Below are positions 35,201-46,194 of a stretch of 64,000 nucleotides of DNA, piece after piece. The stretch is taken from NCBI GenBank assembly GCA_020796225.1, contig CM036759.1:68266590-68330589 (forward strand). The letters are read 5' to 3'. Position numbers and translations under genes: made by a program. Every line of letters begins with the position of its first letter. Positions within the stretch are counted from its first letter, which is position 1. Under the pieces are notes generated by a model that was not told where the DNA came from, ran no database searches, and saw only the letters and a program-made list of their open reading frames with translations. This stretch comes from Arion vulgaris (lineage: Eukaryota > Mollusca > Gastropoda > Stylommatophora > Arionidae).

Positions 35201-36421
35201 CATGTGCTCTGCTGATATGTATAATAAAACATGTGCTCTGCTGATATGTAATCATATGTAAGCATGTGCTCTGCTGATATGTAATCATATGTAAGCATGT
35301 GCTCTGCTGATATGTAATCATATGTAAGCATGTGCTTTGGCAACATTTAATATTTTATGAAGTCAAATGAAACTACCCACCACAGTAGTTATCTTTTTGT
35401 TTCCAAGAGTATGCACCAGACATTTGTATTCATTTGGTTCAAGAATATTACCAGATCTTGGTTTCGGTTTCGTCCGTCCATCATCTGAAATAAAACATGA
35501 AATAAATATCAAATATTGCAGGGCAAAACATTTTTCTTTCCAACACAGACTTCAGAACTGTACGCTCAGTATTAACACAGACAAGAGAAAACGATTTGGA
35601 GCAGATAAAATAACATGATTTGATAGCATTTATGTACACTTTAAAGCAGGGGATGTCCATTTTCGGTCCGAGTGCCAGATGCAGAATTACAAATGTTTCT
35701 GGTGTTTCCTTATACCTTCCTATCTGACCGTAGGAACTCATGTCTGGTCTGCTTATGGCTTTTGTTTAGACAAGGCAAGGCTCAGCTGATACCATCTGAT
35801 GTTATCAAAGTTTCCTTGTATTTCAATTGGTCTACATCATCATCTGATGTTATTAAAGTTTCCCTGTATTTCAATTGGTCTACATCATCATCTGATGTTA
35901 TCAAAGTTTCCCTGTATTTCAATTGGTCTACATCATCATCTGATGTTTTCAAAGTTTCCCTGTATTTCAATTGGTCTACCATCGATCATCTGATATGGTT
36001 ATCAAGTTTCTTCCTGTATTTCAATTGGTCTACATCATCATCTGATGTTATCAGTTTCAAATTATTTCAATTGGTGCATTAGCAATGTTCTGTTTGTTTT
36101 GATGGTACATTTTGATGAAATCTGCCTTTTTTGTGATGATCATATTTTAGCAATAGCAAATAAAAACAAATGGTGAATGTGACAAATTTAACAACTTACA
36201 TCTTTTCATTGTCATAACAACTGAGCCTGTGGACTTTCCTTTATTAAACAGTTTTGTGAGCTCTGTTAGAAACTAGAAGTAAAGAAAGAAACAAGAAGAA
36301 TAAGTCAGACAAATTTTCAGCAAATTAACAAGATGGTATTTCAAATGTATTTAATAGATATCTTTCAGTTCAATATTAAGTTATTTATCTTCAAGTCAGA
36401 ACTCACCATGTCATTTACCAT
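29171..36421 (-). CDS. SRP14: Signal recognition particle 14 kDa protein, five-exon gene
   Basis: SRP14 pairs with SRP9 to bind the Alu domain of SRP RNA in the cytoplasm, where it slows translation while a ribosome is brought to the ER. Minus-strand exons in order: 36407-36421 (candidate first exon), 36200-36272, 35381-35484, 33431-33463, 29171-29264. They spell family landmarks: FLTELTKLF, GSVVMTMKR, YDGRTKPKPR, NEYKCLVHTLGNKKITTV, KDVTKFQM and LLKANMDGLKK. All introns are GT..AG and phases join (exon 2 ends with T of a Tyr codon completed by exon 3). The core length (about 95-105 residues) fits the family. Introns hold a LINE, a DR-1 copy and a minisatellite. The last exon needs one base fewer in an A5 run to read its basic tail (ARGRKKTKATQ). 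As written it stops early after KKKTKSC. The gene identity is firm; the ends are less sure. Confidence 0.93.
29760..32806 (+). mobile_element. LINE C, nearly complete RTE-like element inside SRP14 intron 4
   Basis: An endonuclease frame runs from 29767 with FATWNVRTLHQEGKLDN, GVAETRWK, IIQTYAPTSDH and, after frame breaks, WKSPGDRKRNQIDFIM and GADINSDHNPVM. It is followed by a linker and an RT: ITVEMLTSLEDFG (31370), TSVFIPLPKSPK (31472), EEQFGFRKNRGTTREAI (31622), a SKAFDRVQ-type motif (31745), GVRQDA.. (31905), YADD at 32025-32036, YSYLGQMITDDGRC (32225), YASETWTMNKQ (32400) and FGHIKRHDT (32585). The 3' end 'acggcacctgatgatgatga' is a GAT repeat. It lies antisense to SRP14. At least eight frame breaks mean it is inactive. 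Single polyprotein, APE endonuclease and GAT tail suit RTE-like clades. Confidence 0.9.
29767..30381 (+). pseudogene. APE-type endonuclease domain of LINE C
   Basis: A 204-residue frame holding the first two thirds of an exonuclease/endonuclease/phosphatase fold: Asn in TWNVRT, catalytic Glu in GVAETRWK, then GVGILIKK and IIQTYAPT. It loses frame at 30370, just where the metal-binding GD.N motif is expected; the motif continues in another frame as ADMNSKIGKG. The gene would nick target DNA for retrotransposition. Confidence 0.88.
32820..33000 (-). mobile_element. DR-1 fragment
   Basis: 'gtcagttttactgagtctcc', 'tgccgatatatgacatgtgt' and 'ggtatgaccaaccagct' match the DR-1 middle block at 59875-59920 and 26740-26770. 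Confidence 0.55.
33431..33463 (-). CDS. SRP14: SRP14 exon 4 (33-base micro-exon)
   Basis: Acceptor 'cattttattgttag', donor GTGAGT. Encodes INHKDVTKFQM, matching the KEVNKFQM region of SRP14. In phase on both sides. Confidence 0.9.
33594..35090 (-). mobile_element. DR-1 retroposon, most complete copy, in SRP14 intron 3
   Basis: Starts at the reversed tail 'ttcttcatctttgcgttcat', passes through every block seen at 18020-19030, and continues past the 5' block at 34880 into a head segment with 'cacctcttacgacatgcctt' (complement of a 'gtcgtaagaggtga' motif) and 'cttgcaagccctggcaac'. This is the only copy with head, body and tail joined, about 1.5 kb. It fills most of the 1.9-kb intron. There is no conserved protein. 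Confidence 0.78.
35195..35345. repeat. 33-bp tandem repeat, 4-5 copies
   Basis: Unit 'gcatgtgctctgctgatatg' + 'taatcatatgtaa', in SRP14 intron 3. Confidence 0.92.
35381..35484 (-). CDS. SRP14: SRP14 exon 3
   Basis: 104 bases between acceptor 'ttttatttcag' and donor GTGGGT. It opens by completing the Tyr of YDGRTKP, the most conserved SRP14 motif, and closes at KKITTV. Confidence 0.94.
35795..36085. repeat. 48-bp tandem repeat, about 6 copies
   Basis: Unit 'tctgatgttatcaaagtttc' + 'cctgtatttcaattggtcta' + 'catcatca', in SRP14 intron 2. The last two copies have small indels. Confidence 0.94.
36200..36272 (-). CDS. SRP14: SRP14 exon 2
   Basis: 73 bases after a pyrimidine-rich acceptor ('ctttctttacttctag') and before donor GTAAGT. 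It encodes the FLTELTKLFNKGKSTGSVV strand-helix segment and ends one base into a Tyr codon. Confidence 0.93.
36407..36421 (-). CDS. SRP14: SRP14 exon 1, candidate
   Basis: ATGGTAAATGACATG then GTGAGT, giving MVNDM joined in phase 0 to FLTEL. It has the right Met-Val start and a good donor, with an in-frame stop just upstream, but lacks the LLE-type residues usual in SRP14. The true first exon may lie farther upstream beyond the LINE at 36540. Confidence 0.35.
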
Positions 36422-36539
36422 TAACTAACCCTGCCAGTTATATGATGAGAATATACTGCTAATTACTGTTTAGAGTTAGACTGTCAAATTTTATTAATTG
36501 CATAATCTCACTATCATGAGCCTCTTCATGTAACATGTT

Positions 36540-37640
36540 AGTTAGTTAGTCTTTCCTCTTGGGCCTGTGGGCGGCATAGGGCAGAGGTCATAGTTCTCCA
36601 TGTCTCGCGGTTCGTTGCTATCTGTTTTAGGTCTTTAATGTTTACTAGGCCCATCGTTGAGCCTTCTCTGGTGATGGTTCTACGCAGAGTCTCTCTTGGT
36701 CTTCCTCGTTTTCTTTTTCCCTCTGGTGTCCATATGAGAGATTGGTAAGGGGTCTTCTCTCATCCATTCTAAGTGTGTGGCCGATGTAGTTCCAGCGGCG
36801 CTTTCTTATAAAATTTGATACATTTTCTTGCTTGGTCTCTTGTCTTATTTGTGTATTGGGTCTGAAATCTGACCATTTGAGGTTCAATATTCTTCTAAGA
36901 CATTTATTCTCAAAGTTATCTAATTTTCTTTCTAGAGCTTTGTTGCTTTCCAACTCTCCATCCATAAGTTAATACTGGAATCACACAAGAGTTAAAGATC
37001 TTTAATTTTAAGTGCTTGCTGAGTGAATTGGACTTCCATATATTTGACAATTTGTTAAAGCACTTGATGCCAATGCGATTCTGTGTGGAATTTCTGGCGC
37101 TGTATCCCCGTAGGTGTCATCATGCTCCTAGGTATGTAAAACTTTTAACTTTTTCAAGAGTGTAGTTTTTTAGCTGAATATTTTCTGGACTGCTGGTAAG
37201 GTCAACAATTTTTGTTTTTGTGGTGTTTATTTGGAGACCAATTTGTCCTGAGATATTTTGGAGAAGGTTTGTTTTCATTTGAATATCTTGATGTGATGAA
37301 CTCAAAGGGCTATATCGTCGGCAAAATCAAGGTCTTCTAAAATTTTATGAACCCACTTGATGCCCATATTTGCGTTATTGGTGCATTTTGCATGACCCAG
37401 TCAATTGCTATTCCAAAGAGCATTGGCGATAAGACGCAGCCTTGTTTCACTCCGCACAATGTAACATGTACTTCGCACAATATCACTAAAAGAGGTAGAA
37501 GGCATCCTGTAATGAGAGCATGGTCAACTTCAACAATGTTATCAATACTCTTGGAAGAAAATGTAGATTGAGACAATATGAAATCTAACCTCACAATTAA
37601 GCAGCTAATGGCAATTGACACCGGGAATATTAATGATACT
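36540..37640 (-). pseudogene. LINE G: reverse transcriptase 3' half
   Basis: The minus strand shows VKQGCVLSPMLFGIAIDWVM near 37420, FADD at 37314-37325, IGLQINTTKTKI near 37220, FENKCLRRILNLKWSDF near 36900, RRWNYIGHTLRM near 36785 and a degraded tail. The 3' end carries a TTAG/CTAA repeat ('ttagttagttagt', 36538-36551). Frame breaks lie between each block. Motif order and the ID-W-V-M signature point to an RTE-like LINE. It sits head-on upstream of the SRP14 candidate first exon and could have displaced the promoter. Confidence 0.88.
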
Positions 37641-37679
37641 GTATGTACAGATGGTCTGTTTTTGTTTTAATTGTTCGTT

Positions 37680-37812
37680 CACCGATATAAATTCAGGCAT
37701 TGTCAGAGCGCCTAATATGGCACCTCTGACTGATTTTTGAGTGAATACTTTCCTTATAGTCAGTGTCCCTGGCCATTCAGGCGAGCCTTACTTTAACTTC
37801 TGAGATACAACT
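37680..37812 (-). mobile_element. SINE-147 copy
   Basis: 'aattcaggcattgtcagagc', 'tgactgatttttgagtgaat', 'ccattcaggcgagccttact' match the complement of 62540-62660. Confidence 0.7.
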
Positions 37813-38060
37813 TAAATTCCCAAGTAAGCGATCAGAAGCGTCGTCAACTGCTCACAAATATGTTTACAAGCTCTATCAACTGTCCCAATTAAAAGATCAG
37901 GAAACATGTGCTCAACTGCTCACACAAATATTTGTGTGGCGCAAGTTGCTTGAACCTTTCCATCATTAGCACAGCATGTGGTTACTAGCGAAGTGTATTA
38001 TTGACTTTGCTGTTGGCCTCCCACAGATTTGTCTGTCCATCTCAGTAAAAATAAGGCTAA
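37813..38060. other. No gene seen
   Basis: An open frame (37763-37969) has no recognised domain; the phrase 'tgctcaactgctcacacaaa' is partly repeated. No other content. Confidence 0.35.
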
Positions 38061-38061
38061 G

Positions 38062-38186
38062 GTTTTCTAGCTAGCATGGTTATGGTAATGTCGTTGCTGC
38101 CATCCACTCCCTTTCTACTTTACTGGGGTCAAAATTGTATCTGACTCTCAGTCCATGCTTTGGAAAGTCAGAAATTGGTTGGTTAT
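38062..38186 (+). pseudogene. LINE A2 RNase H scrap, plus strand
   Basis: The plus strand reads VVAAIHSLSTLLGSKIV then SDSQSMLWKVRNW, the RNase H segment with the Asp that on the adjacent minus-strand element is SDSQSMLHKIQKG. It is in inverted orientation relative to its neighbour. Confidence 0.65.
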
Positions 38187-38189
38187 TGG

Positions 38190-40870
38190 TTACTAAACTG
38201 ACGTCATTGCACTCTGTGCAGACCCATAGGTGCTCAGTCTCCCCCGACAGATATCAAAGGGTATGCATACTGATGGTTCCGTGGCTCGCTGATTAAACAC
38301 ACCTCTCACTCTGCCTCTCAGGCATCCAGTTCGACTTGTCAATGGGTAACCCCAAACTGCCAAATCGCGATCGATTCAAAATCGATTTTAGTGTCCTCAT
38401 CCCAACAGAAGCTCGCGAAGAGACCAAAGAATATCCCCCTTATCCATCTTCAACTCCCCAACAATCGATGTTGGCAAGCCTGTCGCTCTCTCATTACACG
38501 TAAACACCGCATGCCCAGAACAGTATATACCGTAAGCCTCTGGAAGTTAGAAACTTCTATAAGCGACATCCATTCATACTGAAACCTGCCCTTCTGGATC
38601 TTGTGAAGCATCGACTGAGAGTCAGATACAACAACTGCCCCAGTAAATAAAGTCCCAGAGATCCAATGGAGGCAGCATAACGGCCTCAACCTCCATCCTC
38701 ATACTAAGTAGTTGTCCTGTATGACCCACTGCTCTGCAACAACCTTACCATGCGCATTAGCCAAGAAACCCCAGCTGGACTTCTCTCCACGCTGAACTGA
38801 CCCATCGGTATATACAACATCATCATCCCTTGTATTATCTTCTATCAGCTGCTTAACTGCGAGATCAGCCTTTATGTTGCCCCAATCTCTACACTCTCTT
38901 CCAAGAGTAATGGTAACAATGAGATAGTTGATCATGCTACCATCTATTGGGATTCATTCTTCCCCTTTTGGTAGGGCCGCAACCGTAGTCACCTGGCCAA
39001 TTGTTCTCTCAGCCTGGGCCATCCACAACATGCCATGCTGGATTCTCATGCCCTTAACATCATTAGTGTTCTTGTGTAGTGGATGTCTCTTATCTGTAGT
39101 AACCCGCATATATGCCTTGGTTTGGGCAATTGCATGACGGGAGCGTAGTGACAGAAGGCCAAGAATATATCTCATCTTCACAATGGGGTATCTCTAGTGC
39201 AGCCCAGGACTATACACATACCTTCATTCTGAACCTGTTCGAGTCGTTCACATTGGGATCTTGATATCATAAGAATACAGTATTCGTAATCTACCACGGA
39301 CATAACCAGTCGATCGAACAAAAGGACAAGTAGTCTCTGCTCAAGGTGTGCGACCACCATAACTTTGAGAACCGCAAGACCACGCTTACAGCGTTGTATC
39401 GTCTGTTCAACATGGTGTTTGAAAGATGGACTACCATCAAAGGTTATTCCAAGATAGCGCAGCCTGTCTCTGTGCTCGATGGTATGTTCATCAAAGATTA
39501 CACAGGGTAGATCAGCCTTGACTATGTGATTATTCAACGAGCACCACAACATAACGCTTTTCAGGTTGACCTGAGGCGAGACTCTCTACACCAACCGAGA
39601 TCGTATGCAATGTTTTTGAATGTCATCAACCATCTCTCGTCTATCTGACCCAGTCCTATATATTAAGATATCATCTGCAAATGTCAGTGTCCGACCCAAT
39701 CCGGTTGGCTGAATTTTGCTTCATTTGCTGTGTAAATATTAAGCAACACGGGTGATGAGGAGAACCTGAGTAATCGGACATATAAGTGCAGGATCCGATG
39801 TCCATGTTCCTAAACATAGTGCAATGGTTCTCTCCATTAAAGAAGCAGCTATCCAGTTCACCAGCCAAGGATTAACTTAACATTTAATCAAAGAGCGCAC
39901 CATTATTGAAAAATTCACGTTGTTATAAGCATCCTCCATGTCGATGGCCACAGCAACAGTCTCTTGCTTGTATTGGAAGCCTTCATAAACATCATATGCA
40001 AACGTGCCAGCATTGTCCCATGCCCCTTTCATTGGCAGATAGCTACCCAAAGTGTCAGGGAGGATGTGGTCAGTCTCTAAGTGACACATTACCTTTCTGG
40101 CCACTATCTTCTCTAGTAATTTGCCATATACATTTTGCAAGGTGAGTATCCGGTAGCTGCTGAGCAGTTTAGGATCCTTCCCATGTTTGTGGAGCGGTCG
40201 TAAATACTATGAAGCCAATCCTCGGGTACCACAGCATTCTGTACACTTTTGTTAAAATTCATCACAACTGCATTAATAACAGTCTCGTCAAGCTGTTTGA
40301 TGTGATGATATTGGACACCATCAGGCCTGGGCGGTGCTGTAGCTTGCCTTGAGTGTATTAACAACATCCTCCTTTGTTATTAAGTCAATGTAAGGTTCTC
40401 CCGAGCTAGTAATTTCACAAAGAACACTCATGATATTATGGCGGTCAGTTTTATCACCTTTTTCTGTCTGTTCCACTATGCTGATGAAGGACCCTGCCCC
40501 TTTTCTGCATCTGTTATCAAGATGGCTCCTGGCGAATCGTGTAAAGTAGGAAAAGACTGGCTGGTATTCCTCCTGTTAATTTTGCGATGAAACTGCCAGA
40601 ATTGATGTAGTGACTTGTCACCACAGATTTGTGTTATGAAAGTCTCCCATAACCAACTCTTTGCTTCACTAGCCAATACTTTGAAATCCCCAGTGGCTTG
40701 CCACATCACACATATTTCTAGGTCGCTTCTTTCGGGCTCTCTGCCATGACATTGTGGCAGCCTCTTTTGCCAACCATGCTTTTTCAACATTTTCATTACA
40801 CCAAGGTGGTTGCAGGAAAGGAGTCCTAGAAGTCTTCTTTTGGAGTCTGCGCAGTATACGTAAAGTCAGA
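38190..40870 (-). pseudogene. LINE A2: reverse transcriptase and RNase H (dead)
   Basis: Read from 40870 downwards. The pre-RT segment has LHQFWQFHRKINRRN (40590), then PRPDGVQYHHIKQL (40320), ENVYGKLLEKIVARK-like (40120), AVAIDMEDAYNNVNF (39940) and FADD at 39670-39681. RLRYLGITFDGSPSFKHHV (39440) and QVQNEGMCIVLGCTRDTP (39200) follow, then RNase H pieces with VVYTDGSVQRG (38815), FLANAHGKVVAEQ and VVSDSQSMLHKIQKG (38610). It shares its 3' end with 8365-9190 and 46195-46350. Frames break many times. It is of the same RNase H-bearing class as LINE A1 but a separate subfamily. Confidence 0.92.
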
Positions 40871-41039
40871 AATTACATTGTGGTAATAGAGTGAAGCCAT
40901 CTAACAAGGTTTATAATATCAGAAGCATTTAATAATATATATGAAGATATACGCCCACGGCATCAAGTGTTAGTGTTACTGTTTGCGATGAGAGCAGACA
41001 GACTTGCATGAGCATCAACAATCGTCGAGGACTTTCCTT
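40871..41039. other. Spacer between two LINEs
   Basis: AT-rich, no feature recognised. Confidence 0.35.
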
Positions 41040-44000
41040 TTCACTTACTTACTTACTTAATCCCGTCATGCCTAGTGACACATGGGGCTTCAGAAAGAAC
41101 TTTCCATGCTCTCCTGTCCCGTGCAACCTTCAGCGCAGAGCCCCACATCAGAGATGCGGTGTCCAGTTCCTCTTCCATCATGCGCCTCCATGTTGTCCGT
41201 GGTCTGCCTTTCTTTCTCTTTCCTTCTGGTGTCCAAATGAGGACTATCCTTGCAGGCATTTCTTGTCTCATTCTCATAACATGTCGGAGCCATTTCCATC
41301 TTCTCTTTTTGAGTATGTCATTCATTGCCTCTTGTCTTGTATCTTGGAGTAGTTGGTTATTGGATATTTTTACTGGCCAAAGATTCCCAAGATTCTGCGA
41401 AGACAAGAGTGGTGGAAAACTGACAGCCTGCTAGTATCTCCTTTGGTCATCCTCCAACACTCCGATCCGTAGAGCAAAACTGGCAAAACAATGCTTTTAT
41501 AGAGTTTAAGCTTTGTGGTCCTATTGTAGATTTTGGACTTCCATACTGGTTTCATTCTGGCAAAAGCGGTTCTGGCCTTACTTAGCCGTGATTTTATATC
41601 TTCCTCTGTGCCACTATTTAGTGTCAGTACGCTACCAAGATATGTAAACTGCTCAACCCTTTCCAGTGTTTCATCTTCTAACATTACTGGTTGTTGGATT
41701 TCACTGTTTGTCATAATTTTTTTTTTTCCTGTGTTTGTTTTGAGGCCTACTGTCTTTGCCGTGCTGTGAAGTATTGTACTTTTCTCTTGTATATGTTCAT
41801 ATTTGTGTGACACCAGGGCTATATCATCTGCAAAGTCCAGGTCCTCAAGCATATCGAAAGGAGTCCATCTTATTCCTCTTGGTGCTTGTTGTTTTATGGC
41901 ATTTTTAGCACCCAGTCAATTGTAATACTAAACAAAAGAGAGGACATTACGCATCCCTGTCTTACACCAGATTTTACTGGGAATGTTTTGTTGGAATTCT
42001 TTAGGTTGCAGGAGAAATCTTTATGGAAGAGGGCTATGATGTTGACAAGCTTCTCAGTCGCGTATTGTCTTAGTATCTTCCATAGGCTGTCTCTGTGGAC
42101 GCTGTCAATGCCTTTTCAAAATCTATTAAGTTGATGTATATAGTCCTTTGCCACTCGCTACATTGTTCTAAAATGTTACGCAGGGTAAATATATGTTCAT
42201 TTGTTCCTCTTCTTTTCCTAAATCATGCTTGCTCCATTCGTAGACACTTATCTATTGCTTCTTGTATTAGCATTATGATAATTTTGCAGAATATCTTACT
42301 TGGGATTGAAGCAACGTGATTCCTCTCCAGTTATTGCAATCTGTTAGGTCTCCTTTCTTGGGAATTTTCACTACAGTACCCCTAGTCCAGTCCTTAGGCA
42401 ATTCTTCTTTCTCCCAGATATCTGCAAACAGTGGCTCTAATATGTTTGCAGCTAAGATGGATCGATATTAAAAGCTCTGCTGTCATTTCATCATTTCCGG
42501 TGCTTTGTTGTTTCTCAGGGATCCAATAGCTTTACTATTTCTTGCTTTTCTGGCAATTTGAGGTTGATATCAATATCCTGTCGGCGGGGAATATCCGGTG
42601 GATGTTCAGGATCAGGTCTGTTTAGCACATCTTCAAAGTGGGATGTCCATCTCATATCCTGCTCCTGCTCTGTTGTCAACAGTTGTCCTAGACTGTTTCT
42701 GACTGGCATGTTATGGTTGTGTCTTTACCTCCGCATAATTGTTTGGTAATCTTGTACAGTGTGTGCAGATCATGTACTTTAGCAGCCTTTTCTGCTATTT
42801 CTGCTGTCTTTTCCATAAATTTTCTCTTGTCTGTTCTAGCACTTCTTTTACCATTTTGTTTAGTTCTGTATATTCTTTTCTTGCCTTATCTTTTGACGTT
42901 CTGATCTAATGCTATTGATGAGATTTTTTCTCTCCTTTCACTTTTGGATGTATTCTAAGGTCTGGCCACTTATCCACTCTTTATGTTGTCCTTTACTGGT
43001 TCCCAGTACACTACTGCTAACTATTTTATATGTGCCTTTGATCGCATTCCATTTTCTTGGATACTTTCAGTTGGTATTGTGTCTGACTGCTCTGACAGGA
43101 TTTGAAATCTGTTCTTTAGTTCCACTATATATTTTGTAACAATCTCTCTGTCTTTTAATAGGTTAACATTAAAGTATTCTGTTCTTGTCTTGGCTTGTTA
43201 TATGTTTTCTTGAGTTTGAGCCTGATCATTGCAGACAAGGTGGTGGTCGCTGCCCACGTCAGCTCCTCTTTTCACCTTTACATCAAGTAATGTCTTTCGC
43301 CATTTGCTGTTGATCATAAAGTGGTCTATCTGGTTTTCATCTCTTCCATTTGGGGATATCCATGTGTACTTGTGTATGGTCCTGTGTGGAAACAATGTGC
43401 CTCCTATGATCAGTCTGTTTTCTAGACAAAATTGCTCAACATTTCTCCATTTTCATTTGCAGTGCCACATCCCTCTTTCCCCATTATTGCTTCTCTGTGT
43501 CTGTTATTGTTGCCAACTTTTGCGTTTAGGTCTCCCATTATGCACAAAACGTCCTGAGCTGGAACCTTGTCCACTATTTCCTGTAACCTTCTATAAAATG
43601 TGTTTTGTCCTCTTCTTCGTTAGTGGGTGCATAGCATTGAATGATAGTTAGCTTTCCTTGTTTCCCATTAAATCGGGCTTTCAACAATCTTTCATTAATC
43701 GGTTGCCACTCTAAGAGATGTTTATTCAATCATTTCCTTATTATTAGTGCAACTCCTGCTGAATGATTCCCGTCGTCTCTTCCTGAGTACAAGATGGTTT
43801 CCCTGTTCTAGTTGTCGTCTGTCCAAAGCCTGTCCATCTACTTTAGCTGACCCCTAGAATGTTAATTTATAGTGTTGCATCTCTTTACCACCTGTGCTGT
43901 CTTTGTGGTCTCGAACATTGTTCTGACGTTCCAGAATCCTATTCTTAGTTTAGATTTGACATCCAGCAGACTTGAATTCCCAGCGTGGGCTTCCTTGCAG

Positions 44001-44310
44001 CTTTCACCCATACTGTTCATGCTGACAGTGGTACTCTGTCTCAAGTCCGCTGGACATCGAGCATTTTTTCCTTTCGAAGTTTCTGTAACATTTTTCTTTT
44101 TTTTATGGGGCAGAGTTGTTAGCACTGCGCCCAACCCCAACCTGGAGGACCAGGAGGCCACATTTAGTCTGACCTCTCACCTTGGACCTGTCAGGCATGG
44201 GTAACCCTTCCAGGAGCGAGCGTTCCTGCCGGCTCTTTCTGGATCATTGAGTGCAAGCCCCCACCACTACAAGGTAATGGCCTCATGGGGGTTCCTTTCA
44301 CTGCTACATA
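41040..44310 (-). mobile_element. LINE F: nearly complete RTE-like retrotransposon (dead)
   Basis: The 5' end near 44310 reads 'cccccatgaggccattacct' on minus, followed by a leader and the endonuclease start LRIGFWNVRTMFETTKTAQVV (43910). Later pieces are TWISPNGRDENQIDHFM with GADVGSDHHLV (43350-43210), RWTSHFEDVLNRPDP (42640), a degraded palm, FADD at 41823-41834, EQFTYLGSVLTLNSGTEEDI (41660), LLYGSECWRMTKGD (41460), SCLRRILGIF (41400) and KRRWKWLRHVMRM (41290). The frame closes at HDGIK with stop at 41053. The tail is 'aagtaagtaag' (41045-41060 reversed). All domains are present in order over 3.3 kb, but the frame is broken about ten times. Confidence 0.9.
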
Positions 44311-45210
44311 CTTTCCGAAGATGGATCTAAAATTAGCTACTCTTTGCTTCTAGGTCACAAACGTGAATTTACACCTATAGCAGTGACAATGAAAATGTAT
44401 AATGCGTTAACATGTCTTTAGTCCACAGGAGAGAGATAATAACAGACGTTAATGCGTCTTTAGCAGTGAATGGGGAAAACTGCTATATAGTATACACGTC
44501 CTTAGCAGTTAAATAAACTAGAAACTTAACTACGGTAGTTTACTAAGTCCTTTGGTGGCTTCAAAAGACCACCCTACTTGTAGGATGATGAGGGCATATG
44601 TCTGGAATTGATGAATGAACTTAGCTACACGTAACACATTAGACATCTATATCTATAATATAATTTAAGGAGTTTTGAATCACAATTTGAGCAGACCTGA
44701 ATTACCGAGGAGCAGAATGAGAATGGGGATTGTATTAAGTGTATTTTATCAATCAGTATCACGGGAACCCCATGACCATCCGTTATCATAACGATACATA
44801 TTGTTCGGCATATTCTAGGCGAGTCTGCGCGCCTATGGGTTTACTCGGGGTGCTACTACTAAAATTCGTATTACTATTATATTATTATGACTGGACAATG
44901 GTTACTTATGGTGACGTCGATGTTGAATCAGTCTGAGTAGACTAAGACTCAAGATAGTAGAAACCAATAACCGATAACTGTAACTACTAACTCTGGCAAT
45001 TAATTAATTTAATATTTAGTTTTCAAATAATATCATTTGTAAATTCACAGTAAATCTGCTATGCCTACCGTATCATTTTCTAGCAACATTTTGTGTTACT
45101 TTTTACTTGGCACGACGTAGAAGAAACGTACGATATGTTGATAACACTTTGCTACGTAAAAATCCTCATCCCATCAATGTGAAGTTAATCAAATCAGACA
45201 GCACGACCCA
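44311..45210. other. No gene seen
   Basis: AT-rich unique sequence. A plus frame (44739-44936) has no domain. No arrays or splice-bounded coding block found. Confidence 0.4.
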
Positions 45211-45214
45211 CCAA

Positions 45215-46140
45215 CGGCATCATCATCATCAGGTGCCGTGCCGGCTGACGTAGGCGATCATGGATCTCCACAAATCTCTGTCGTTGGTGTTTGCTATCAA
45301 CTCAGATGTTGACGCTCTACCGTGCCATGAAGTCAGGCTATCCAAAATTTCTCTCTCTGTCTTCCTCTGTCTCGTCTGCCCTCTATTTTACCGGTTGTCA
45401 CAATGTGTTTTAAACCTCCCTCCCATTACACGCCGAAAAATGATGACTGCCTCTTTCTTATATTGATGATAAGCTTTCTCTATGTCTTGATCTCATTCAG
45501 CACCTCAACATTAGTCATTTTAGCAGTCCATGGGATTCTCATCATTCTTCTATAAAACCACATATCTGTGGCCCTCAGAGATTTTCGATCTGTGTGTTCA
45601 TTGTCCATGACTCGCATCCGTATGTCAGAATATGTTCTGTATAGCACTGAATAACTAGATTTCTGGTTGGGATTGACAAGGACTTGTTGCAGATAATGTT
45701 TCTCATTTTCAGGATTGATGTTTTCGCTTGTCCTATTCTGCTCTTTATTTTTGATCGGCATCTGCCATCTGATGTTACCAGGACTCTGAGGTATTTAGAT
45801 TGCTACACTTGTTTTAGATCAGTCCCATTTACTGTGATGGTGCCTTTGGGCAAAATCAGCTTTTTTGATATAATCATAACTTCTGTCTTCTTAATATTCC
45901 AACTGAGTCCTTTGTTGTTACTTTCTGTCACAGCCGTATCAACTAATTTCTGTAGCTCCATTTCATTTCTTGCTATTAAACAGTATCATCAGCGTATCTC
46001 AGGTTATTTATGATATGTCCTCCCACAGCTATTCCAGGAATATCTTTTATAGACCTAAAATGCTTTCACAATACAGTGAGAACAGGTCTGGTGATAATAC
46101 GCATCCCTGTCTAACACCTTTTTTGATCTTCTGGAAAGTT
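45215..46140 (-). pseudogene. LINE E: reverse transcriptase 3' half
   Basis: The minus strand reads KKGVRQGCVLSPDLFSLYCE (46125), YADD at 45985-45996 followed by a frame break, LRATDMWFYRRMMRIPW (45575) and NVEVLNEIKT (45490). The 3' end 'cggcacctgatgatgatgat' lies near 45218-45240 reversed. 5'-truncated at the RT palm. It matches 62710-63405 closely over the 3' 700 bases. Confidence 0.87.
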
Positions 46141-46194
46141 CCAATCTTTTGTCTATTCTTATAGCTGCTGTTTGCTGCCAATATATGTTCTGAA

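Noticed and set aside
35367..35618. Plus-strand 83-codon frame
   Set aside because: It is the antisense shadow of SRP14 exon 3 (35381-35484), which has splice borders and strong family motifs on the minus strand.
29171..36421. A functional link between SRP14 and the SINEs around it
   Set aside because: SRP9/14 binds Alu-type RNA from 7SL SINEs; the SINEs here look tRNA-like or unassigned, so proximity is probably chance.
43229..43651. 140-codon plus-strand frame
   Set aside because: Opposite strand of the LINE F endonuclease region (minus strand carries DENQIDHFM and GSDHHLV).
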